Below, piece by piece: positions 7,199-11,744 of a DNA stretch of 11,744 nucleotides. The DNA is taken from the NCBI GenBank assembly GCA_937896885.1, contig CALBNX010000059.1:1-11744 (forward strand), written 5' to 3'. Within the stretch, counting starts at the first letter, position 1. Every line of letters begins with the position of its first letter. A program made the translations under genes and the position numbers. The DNA is from an uncultured Clostridia bacterium. GTDB lineage: Bacteria; Bacillota; Clostridia; Oscillospirales; Acutalibacteraceae. The notes under the pieces were generated by a model. That model made no database searches, had not been told where the DNA came from, and was given only the letters and a program-made list of their open reading frames with translations.

Positions 7199-7222
7199 AA
7201 TACCAATCTCCCGATGTATGAA

Positions 7223-8173
7223 TTATTTTATAAATGTCATCAGCATTTCTGCTGCCATAACAACCATATTATTTGCAAGAACTGCAAGGAATGCAGCGCC
7301 CATTGACGCGCCACCTGATTTAAAGAGAAGAAGTCTTTGCTTTTGAACATCAGGTTCTTCCGCTTTGATTTTTTTGATATTTTTAATTGTGTGGTCATAA
7401 TACCACTTGTTTGCCTTAAAACCAATAAAAATCTGAATTGCAAGTGAAATTCCTGCTTGCGCCATCATAAGCACAGAGCCAGTCGGATTTTCAAGAATAA
7501 ATGCATTTCTTTCATCATTTGCTTGTGCTATTTGCTCGTCTGTTAAGCTTTCTAAATCTTCTATATCATATTTTTCTGTCCACTCTGTCATATCACTATA
7601 AAGTTTTTGAACAGGGGGCATAAAGCTGAATCCTACAGACAATAAAAGAGTGATTGCCAAGAAGATTGCACCAAGCTTATACATCTTGCGATAAAAGAAC
7701 CAATATGGAGTGAAGAAAAAAGCGCCCCAGTTGAAAGTTCTTTTATGAGATTTTGTATAGAAAAAGTTCTGCACATATTTAGGTGCATTAAGCCCTACAA
7801 ACTCTGCAACTTCGTCAGTTGAAATTCCGTCTTCCATCTCTTTTGGGAAAAGTGATAAGGGATTTGTGCCGTTGCCGAAGAATACAGTTGAAGAAGCGTC
7901 CTGTGAATTAAATGGTTGCCCTGCCATAAATGGTGGAACATTGTTGTTCACAGGCTCATTTGTTTGTTCTTTTATGGGTTCGTTTGTGTTTTCTGGCGCC
8001 CAACGAAAACCGTCATTATGCTTTTCAAAATTTCCACACTCACCATTTTTCTTGTAGCAATCACGGTGGTGGGGTGTGCCACAAACAGGGCAAACAACAA
8101 TATCATCATTTACTCCAAAATTATGTTCACAAACGGGACAAGGTTGATTTTCATATCTGAAATAATTGCTCAT
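7223..8173 (-). CDS. Membrane protein with prokaryotic RING-like zinc finger and DUF2628-like region
   Basis: This 316-residue protein has three parts. Residues 10-50 hold a zinc-binding cluster: Cys12, Cys15, Cys28, Cys31, His35/His36, Cys39 and Cys46, in the form CPVC-X12-CPVCGTPHHRDC, typical of the Prok-RING_1-type family. Residues 55-115 form a low-complexity Asn/Pro-rich linker. Residues 145-316 are membrane-associated: FNWGAFFFTPYWFFYRKMYKLG (148-168) is the typical entry of DUF2628-type proteins, followed by hydrophobic stretches near 168-187, 232-252 and 290-314. The start lies 3 nt after the ahcY stop with only a weak SD, so it is probably translated by coupling to ahcY. The prokaryotic RING fold need not imply ubiquitin ligase activity; it may be a zinc-bound interaction module. 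The family assignments are from memory of the motifs, and the function is unknown. Confidence 0.9.
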   Translation of the reverse strand: MSNYFRYENQPCPVCEHNFGVNDDIVVCPVCGTPHHRDCYKKNGECGNFEKHNDGFRWAPENTNEPIKEQTNEPVNNNVPPFMAGQPFNSQDASSTVFFGNGTNPLSLFPKEMEDGISTDEVAEFVGLNAPKYVQNFFYTKSHKRTFNWGAFFFTPYWFFYRKMYKLGAIFLAITLLLSVGFSFMPPVQKLYSDMTEWTEKYDIEDLESLTDEQIAQANDERNAFILENPTGSVLMMAQAGISLAIQIFIGFKANKWYYDHTIKNIKKIKAEEPDVQKQRLLLFKSGGASMGAAFLAVLANNMVVMAAEMLMTFIK

Positions 8174-8176
8174 TTT

Positions 8177-9421
8177 TTATACATTCCAGCTGTTGATATA
8201 TTTTTCTTGTTCAGGTGAGAGAACGTCGATTTGTGTTCCCCAACTGTTAAGCTTTCTCAACGCTACCTTTCTGTCGATTTCTTCAGGAACATCAATAACA
8301 CCCACTTCGAGCTTGTCGTGATTTCCTACAATATATTCTGCACAGAGAGCCTGAATAGAGAAACTCATATCCATAATTTCAGCAGGGTGTCCGTCACCTG
8401 CGGCAAGGTTTACGAGGCGCCCCTCTGCAATAATACTGATTGTATTACCATTTGCAAGAGTATAACCCATAATATTATTTCTCTGTGGCTTGATTTCTAC
8501 TGCTAATTCTTCAAGGTCAGGAATATTGATTTCAACATTGAAGTGACCTGCGTTGCAACAAATTGCACCGTCTTTCATATTCTCAAACGCTTTTTTAGTG
8601 ATAACATCTTTACAACCTGTAACAGTAACAAAGAAATCACCGATTTTTGCAGCTTCAGTCATTTCCATAACATCAAAACCATCCATTCGAGCTTCCATAG
8701 CTTTGATTGGGTCGATTTCTGTGATTACAACCTGTGCATTTAATCCTTTTGCACGCATTGCAACACCTTTACCACACCAGCCATAACCTGCAACTACAAC
8801 AGTTTTGCCAGCAACGATAAGGTTGGTTGTACGGTTAATTCCGTCCCAAACTGATTGACCTGTACCATAACGGTTGTCAAAAAGATATTTACATTTTGCG
8901 TTGTTAACTGCAATCATCGGGAATTTAAGCTGACCGTCCCTGTGCATTGAAACAAGACGGATAATACCTGTTGTTGTTTCTTCGCAACCACCCATAACTC
9001 TAGGTAAAAGTTCAGGATATTCATTGTGGATAAGGTTTACAAGGTCGCCACCGTCATCAATAATAACATCAGGTGAGACCTTGATAACTTCGCGAAGATG
9101 TGCCATATATTCTTCACTTGTTGCATTATACCAAGCAAACACATTGAGTCCGTTGTGTGCAAGTGCTGCCGCAACATCATCTTGAGTTGAAAGTGGGTTT
9201 GAGCCTGTAACATACATCTCTGCACCACCTGCTGCGAGCACTGTGCAAAGATAAGCCGTTTTTGCTTCAAGGTGAATTGAAAGTGCAACCTTTAAATTTT
9301 TGAAAGGCTTTGTTTCAATGAAATCCTTTTCTATACTGCGAAGCACGGGCATATGTGCTTTAACCCAATCTATTTTTTGTTGTCCCGAAGGAAAAAGTGA
9401 AATATCTCTAACAAGACTCAT
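8177..9421 (-). CDS. ahcY: Adenosylhomocysteinase (S-adenosylhomocysteine hydrolase)
   Basis: AhcY hydrolyses S-adenosylhomocysteine to adenosine and homocysteine, removing the product inhibitor of SAM methyltransferases and recycling homocysteine; it is cytoplasmic with tightly bound NAD+. Signatures are LSIHLEAKTAYLCTVLAAGGA (residues 47-66 and on), GCEETTTGIIRL (145-156), KCKYLFDNRYGTGQSVWDGI (176-195, substrate/NAD-contacting), the Rossmann loop VAGYGWCGKGVAMRAKG (210-226) and AGHFNVEI (291-298). At 414 residues it is shorter than the 430-470-residue eukaryotic/proteobacterial forms. It also lacks their C-terminal Lys-X3-Tyr tail, ending instead in INSWNV, which is closer to the short archaeal/Thermotoga type. 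A GGAGC site 7 nt before the ATG supports the start. It is the first gene of a three-gene minus-strand operon. Regulation may involve the palindrome in its short leader. Confidence 0.96.
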   Translation of the reverse strand: MSLVRDISLFPSGQQKIDWVKAHMPVLRSIEKDFIETKPFKNLKVALSIHLEAKTAYLCTVLAAGGAEMYVTGSNPLSTQDDVAAALAHNGLNVFAWYNATSEEYMAHLREVIKVSPDVIIDDGGDLVNLIHNEYPELLPRVMGGCEETTTGIIRLVSMHRDGQLKFPMIAVNNAKCKYLFDNRYGTGQSVWDGINRTTNLIVAGKTVVVAGYGWCGKGVAMRAKGLNAQVVITEIDPIKAMEARMDGFDVMEMTEAAKIGDFFVTVTGCKDVITKKAFENMKDGAICCNAGHFNVEINIPDLEELAVEIKPQRNNIMGYTLANGNTISIIAEGRLVNLAAGDGHPAEIMDMSFSIQALCAEYIVGNHDKLEVGVIDVPEEIDRKVALRKLNSWGTQIDVLSPEQEKYINSWNV

Positions 9422-9434
9422 TTTGTTCGCTCCA

Positions 9435-9446
9435 ATGTATATACAT
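9435..9446. promoter_or_regulatory. 12-bp perfect palindrome in the ahcY leader
   Basis: ATGTATATACAT is self-complementary and lies directly before the ahcY ribosome binding site (9429-9433 on the complement), at about +14 to +25 from the predicted start of transcription. It could be a small operator. Being all A/T apart from one G and one C, it could also be chance in AT-rich DNA. Confidence 0.3.
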
Positions 9447-9466
9447 AAAATTTTCTATTACATTAT

Positions 9467-9495
9467 ATAATAGCACAAGCAAGCCTAAAAATCAA
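9467..9495 (-). promoter_or_regulatory. Extended -10 promoter of the ahcY operon
   Basis: On the complement: -35 TTGATT (9490-9495), a 17-nt spacer ending in TGC (9473-9475), and -10 TATTAT (9467-9472). The TGn just before the -10 box makes it an extended -10 promoter. Transcription should start near 9460, leaving a leader of about 38 nt, too short for a riboswitch aptamer. Confidence 0.65.
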
Positions 9496-9531
9496 CAATC
9501 ACTCTATTACAAGACAGTTACAAATTCCATA

Positions 9532-9560
9532 TTGCATAAATGCACTAAAAAATGTATAAT
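9532..9560 (+). promoter_or_regulatory. Promoter of the Lys-rich membrane protein gene
   Basis: -35 TTGCAT (9532-9537), a 17-nt spacer and a perfect -10 TATAAT (9555-9560). The predicted start near 9567 lies downstream of the ATG at 9552, which excludes that ATG as the real start. The -35 is part of the inverted repeat TGCAT-AA-ATGCA (9533-9544). Confidence 0.6.
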
Positions 9561-9593
9561 AAAATAAATATGCAAGTTTCGGGAGGTAATATT

Positions 9594-11426
9594 TTGGAAG
9601 AAAACAAATCTCTCAATAATAAATATCAGTCTATTGGCGAAGAAGACTTTGTTACAGAAGAATTTATAAAGGAAGAAAAGCCTAAAAAAGAAAAGGTTAA
9701 AAAGGAAAAAGCGCCAAAAGAGAAAAAGGTGAAGGCTCCTAAAGAAAAAAAGATTAAAGAGCCAAAGCCACCTAAAGAGAAGAAAGAAAAGAAAGAGAAA
9801 AAGGTAAAAGAGCCTAAACCACCTAAAGAAAAAAAGGTGAAAGAACCTAAAAAATCTCTTTTCGCAAAAGAAGAAAAAACAGAAACTATAAAACAAGACG
9901 AAATCATCGCCCGAGAAGTAACACCAGAAATGCGCAGAACAGAAGAAGTTGTGCTTCCAACAATAAAGAGTGTTAAAAAAGTTTCTGAAGATAAACCAAA
10001 AAAAGAAAAAGTAAAAAAGGTTAAAGAACCAAAGCAAGATAAAGAGAAAAAGGCAAAAGAGCCTAAACCACAAAAAGAAAAGAAAATCAAAGAACCTAAA
10101 CAGCCAAAACCCAAAAAAGAAAAAGTGCCAAAAGCACCAAAAGAGAAAAAAGAGCGAGAAAAGCTCAATAAAAAAGATTTTATAACAATGGGTGTTGCAG
10201 TTTTTGCTGTTCTTATGATTGCACTTGTTGTTGGTTTTAATTTCTTCGCAAGAGAAGATTTGAATGTTGATACACCAGAGTCAACAACAGTTGGCACGGG
10301 TGAAAAATTAAGTGATGTTCAGATTTCTCGTGGAGCAGTCAAACAGAATATTGTTCAATCAGATATTCCTGATGTTTTCTTTGGTTTTTCAGAATCGGAC
10401 TATACACTTCAGTATTATCAATATACAAATGATAAAATGACTGCAGTAAAGTCCAATGCAACAGTAAAAACATCGGTTAATATGGGCAATGAAGATATTC
10501 CAGTATCAATTGATTATATTAAGCTTGGTGACAGGATTTTTGGTATGGGACTTTTCAAAGCGGACCAGAATCAAGAAGTTTATTTCTATAAAATGTTGGT
10601 GTTCAAGCTTGTTAATCTTCCAAAAGGATATGAGCAAGAAGGCAAAGCATTGCTTTTGGCAACAGAAAGTAAGAATGCTCTTACTCAGAAGGATATTCTC
10701 TGGACAGAAAGCTTTGTTCTCGATTTAAACACGGGCAAAACTGAGCGTTTTTTAAAAATTACTAACCGTACAATCAGTATGAGTGGCGCAGGTGTTGCAG
10801 ATTTCTGTATGCTCACAAGTGACGGCTACAACTCAACATCAGGTCAGATTCCATTTATCTCTGGAAGAAAATATGAGCTCAATAGCGGCAAACAAGATAT
10901 TTTTGTTAAAAACGGAGCAAAAGAAGATTTGCTTATCAGTGATGTTTATGGTAAATTCTTGTTGATGGATGGCAACGACATCATCTTTATGAGAAAAAAC
11001 GGTGTTACTTTTGATGTTGTGCGTTTGACAAATGGAGAAGAAAAGGTTATCAGAAATTATCCTGGCTCAATGAGTAGTGATTATTTGCTCACAGACCATT
11101 ATATTTTCAACAAAGAAACCGGAATGCTCTATGATTTGTTGACAGGTGAAGAAAAACTTGTTGCAGGTTATAGAATAAGTGCTGAAATGGTTGAAATTAG
11201 TCCTGATGGTAAATATCTTGTAATGCTTGGCACGGTTAAGAATATGATGGACTATCAGATTCATATTTTTAATCTGGCAACAGGTGACTATTCGGCTTAT
11301 GAAGATAAAAACTATTCAAAGCACTCAAACCTTGCGTTTATAAACAATACAACGGCAGTTTATGTTGTTGTTGACCCTAATCAAGGCTATGAGAGTGTTG
11401 CAGTTGATGTTTCAAAGGCGTTTTAA
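9594..11426 (+). CDS. Bitopic membrane protein: Lys/Pro/Glu-repeat cytoplasmic tail, one TM helix, beta-propeller-like outer domain
   Basis: I do not recognise a named family. I choose TTG 9594 because GGGAGG (9581-9586) lies exactly 7 nt before it; the upstream in-frame ATGs at 9552 and 9570 have no SD, and 9552 lies inside the promoter. The product is 610 residues. Residues 26-87 and 133-194 are two low-complexity blocks built from units such as KVKEPKPPKEKK, separated by a normal-composition spacer (88-132). A single hydrophobic helix follows at about 196-218 (FITMGVAVFAVLMIALVVGF), then an outer domain of about 390 residues. That domain is rich in beta-strand-like segments with recurrent G-D/N turns, including ISPDGKYLVML near residue 535, which resembles PD40/WD40-like propeller blades. 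The positive tail implies type II topology, with N-terminus inside. The cytoplasmic tail may bind nucleic acid, ribosomes or acidic lipid; that is inference. It is monocistronic and divergent from ahcY. Confidence 0.88.
   Translation: MEENKSLNNKYQSIGEEDFVTEEFIKEEKPKKEKVKKEKAPKEKKVKAPKEKKIKEPKPPKEKKEKKEKKVKEPKPPKEKKVKEPKKSLFAKEEKTETIKQDEIIAREVTPEMRRTEEVVLPTIKSVKKVSEDKPKKEKVKKVKEPKQDKEKKAKEPKPQKEKKIKEPKQPKPKKEKVPKAPKEKKEREKLNKKDFITMGVAVFAVLMIALVVGFNFFAREDLNVDTPESTTVGTGEKLSDVQISRGAVKQNIVQSDIPDVFFGFSESDYTLQYYQYTNDKMTAVKSNATVKTSVNMGNEDIPVSIDYIKLGDRIFGMGLFKADQNQEVYFYKMLVFKLVNLPKGYEQEGKALLLATESKNALTQKDILWTESFVLDLNTGKTERFLKITNRTISMSGAGVADFCMLTSDGYNSTSGQIPFISGRKYELNSGKQDIFVKNGAKEDLLISDVYGKFLLMDGNDIIFMRKNGVTFDVVRLTNGEEKVIRNYPGSMSSDYLLTDHYIFNKETGMLYDLLTGEEKLVAGYRISAEMVEISPDGKYLVMLGTVKNMMDYQIHIFNLATGDYSAYEDKNYSKHSNLAFINNTTAVYVVVDPNQGYESVAVDVSKAF
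9669..10175 (+). repeat. Lys/Glu/Pro-rich coding repeat region (two blocks)
   Basis: The strand is almost pure purine with periodic CCT/CCA interruptions, encoding KxKEPKPPKEKK-like units in blocks at 9669-9854 and 9990-10175. Repeats are degenerate at DNA level (GAG/GAA, AAA/AAG, CCT/CCA swaps), which points to selection on the peptide rather than recent tandem duplication. Several A-runs of 6-7, such as those before GATTAAAG and GGTGAAAG, are possible slippage sites. Confidence 0.8.
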
Positions 11427-11430
11427 TTTA

Positions 11431-11467
11431 AAAAGGAACGGCGAATATCGTCGTTCTTTTTGTTTTT
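11431..11467 (+). terminator. Intrinsic terminator of the Lys-rich membrane protein gene
   Basis: GAACGGCGA (11436-11444) pairs with TCGTCGTTC (11448-11456, one G-U) across loop ATA. An AAAAG/TTTTT extension continues the stem, and T-runs lie at 11457-11461 and 11463-11467. It begins 5 nt after the stop codon. Confidence 0.88.
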
Positions 11468-11476
11468 GTTGTATAT

Positions 11477-11505
11477 TTTAACTGTGAAAATGGAGATTAT
11501 ATAAT
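11477..11505 (+). promoter_or_regulatory. Weak candidate upstream promoter (P1-like) for the 5S gene
   Basis: TTTAAC (11477-11482), a 17-nt spacer and a perfect TATAAT (11500-11505). Together with the promoter at 11563 it would make a tandem pair, as is common for rRNA operons. The -35 matches only three of six positions. The same bases also hold a 9-codon ORF (ATG 11504, stop 11531-11533, GGAG 8 nt upstream), so the region is ambiguous. Confidence 0.35.
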
Positions 11506-11523
11506 GAGTTTTGTGAATTTTGC

Positions 11524-11559
11524 AAAAAGTTAAAAAAATATTAAAAAAAATGAAAAAAA
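11524..11559 (+). promoter_or_regulatory. Phased A-tracts (UP-element-like) upstream of the 5S promoter
   Basis: Four A-runs at 11524-11528, 11532-11538, 11543-11550 and 11553-11559 have centres 9-11.5 bp apart, about one helical turn. They end 3 nt before the -35 box. Such phased A-tracts bend DNA, and A/T-rich UP elements at this position contact the RNA polymerase alpha subunit at rRNA promoters. The pattern is seen directly; the activity is inferred. Confidence 0.6.
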
Positions 11560-11562
11560 CAC

Positions 11563-11591
11563 TTGCATTTTGCAAATCATAGTGATAGAAT
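11563..11591 (+). promoter_or_regulatory. Extended -10 rRNA promoter
   Basis: -35 TTGCAT (11563-11568), a 17-nt spacer and -10 TAGAAT (11586-11591), with TG at 11583-11584 forming an extended -10. Transcription should start near 11598, about 28 nt before the mature 5S. TTGCA-TTT-TGCAA (11563-11575) is an inverted repeat overlapping the -35 box. Confidence 0.7.
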
Positions 11592-11600
11592 ATCTCTTGC

Positions 11601-11625
11601 ATTCACGAGATACAAGGTTTCGTGA

Positions 11626-11627
<2 letters not shown>
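11601..11627 (+). other. Leader hairpin at the 5S 5' boundary
   Basis: ATTCACGAGA (11601-11610) pairs with TTTCGTGAGT (11618-11627) over loop TACAAGG, with two G-U pairs. Its right arm takes in the first two bases of the mature 5S helix I, so it competes with 5S end pairing. It may guide 5' processing of the precursor; that is inference. Confidence 0.4.
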
Positions 11628-11740
<113 letters not shown>

Positions 11741-11744
11741 ACAA

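Noticed and set aside
9422..9466. S-adenosylhomocysteine or SAM riboswitch upstream of ahcY.
   Set aside because: The predicted leader is only about 38 nt, has no pseudoknot-capable stems, and contains only an A/T-rich palindrome.
9552..9593. ATG at 9552 (or 9570) as the start of the Lys-rich membrane protein.
   Set aside because: 9552 lies between the -35 and -10 boxes and neither ATG has an SD, while GGGAGG is ideally placed for TTG 9594.
9507..10297. Long minus-strand ORFs of 188 and 223 codons, Phe/Leu/Ser-rich and membrane-like.
   Set aside because: They are antisense to the Lys/Glu codon repeats (AAA/GAA read as TTT/TTC). No ribosome binding site or promoter was seen, and the hydrophobicity is a composition artefact.

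Overview
The window reads as chromosomal housekeeping DNA from a low-GC Gram-positive anaerobe, most likely a gut Clostridia member (Oscillospiraceae or a relative). The reasons are AT-rich intergenic DNA, strong AGGAGG-type ribosome binding sites, sigma-A-like TTGACA/TATAAT promoters, the diaminopimelate aminotransferase (dapL) branch of lysine synthesis, a B. subtilis-like aspartokinase with an internal start, and a structured CCTCCCTT/AAGGGAGG intergenic element of a kind I remember from Clostridia. The taxon is an inference; no database search was possible.

Left part (1-5966, plus strand): the 3' two thirds of an aspartokinase gene (lysC), then guaB (IMP dehydrogenase), glyA (serine hydroxymethyltransferase), dapF (diaminopimelate epimerase) and dapL (LL-diaminopimelate aminotransferase), ending at a strong intrinsic terminator. 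Except for the 155-nt lysC-guaB gap, spacing is tight (23-56 nt) with no convincing internal terminator. LysC, DapL and DapF are steps of one pathway from aspartate to meso-diaminopimelate and lysine; GlyA and GuaB supply one-carbon units and guanine nucleotides. Two translational features stand out: a near-consensus ribosome binding site inside lysC that would start a separate regulatory (beta) subunit, and an 11-bp hairpin that buries the dapF ribosome binding site.

Middle part (5968-9495): a stand-alone small gene with a near-perfect promoter encodes a single-pass membrane peptide of about 81 residues. It meets a convergent minus-strand operon at a shared bidirectional terminator. That operon runs ahcY (S-adenosylhomocysteine hydrolase), then a membrane protein with a prokaryotic RING-like zinc finger and a DUF2628-like region, then galU (UTP-glucose-1-phosphate uridylyltransferase). 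An extended -10 promoter lies upstream of ahcY.

Right part (9532-11744): divergent from ahcY, a TTG-started gene encodes an unusual bitopic protein: about 195 cytoplasmic residues dominated by Lys/Glu/Pro repeats, one membrane helix, and about 390 outer residues that look like a beta-propeller. After its terminator come phased A-tracts, a strong extended -10 promoter and a complete 5S rRNA gene that ends 4 nt before the window edge. A 5S gene directly behind its own rRNA-type promoter is unusual and suggests a free-standing 5S or an rRNA operon that begins with 5S.

Most genes are ordinary and confidently named. The least explained items are the Lys-rich membrane protein, the RING-like protein between ahcY and galU, the dapF hairpin, the small membrane peptide and the 5S-first arrangement. 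I found no phage, transposon, CRISPR or defence system.
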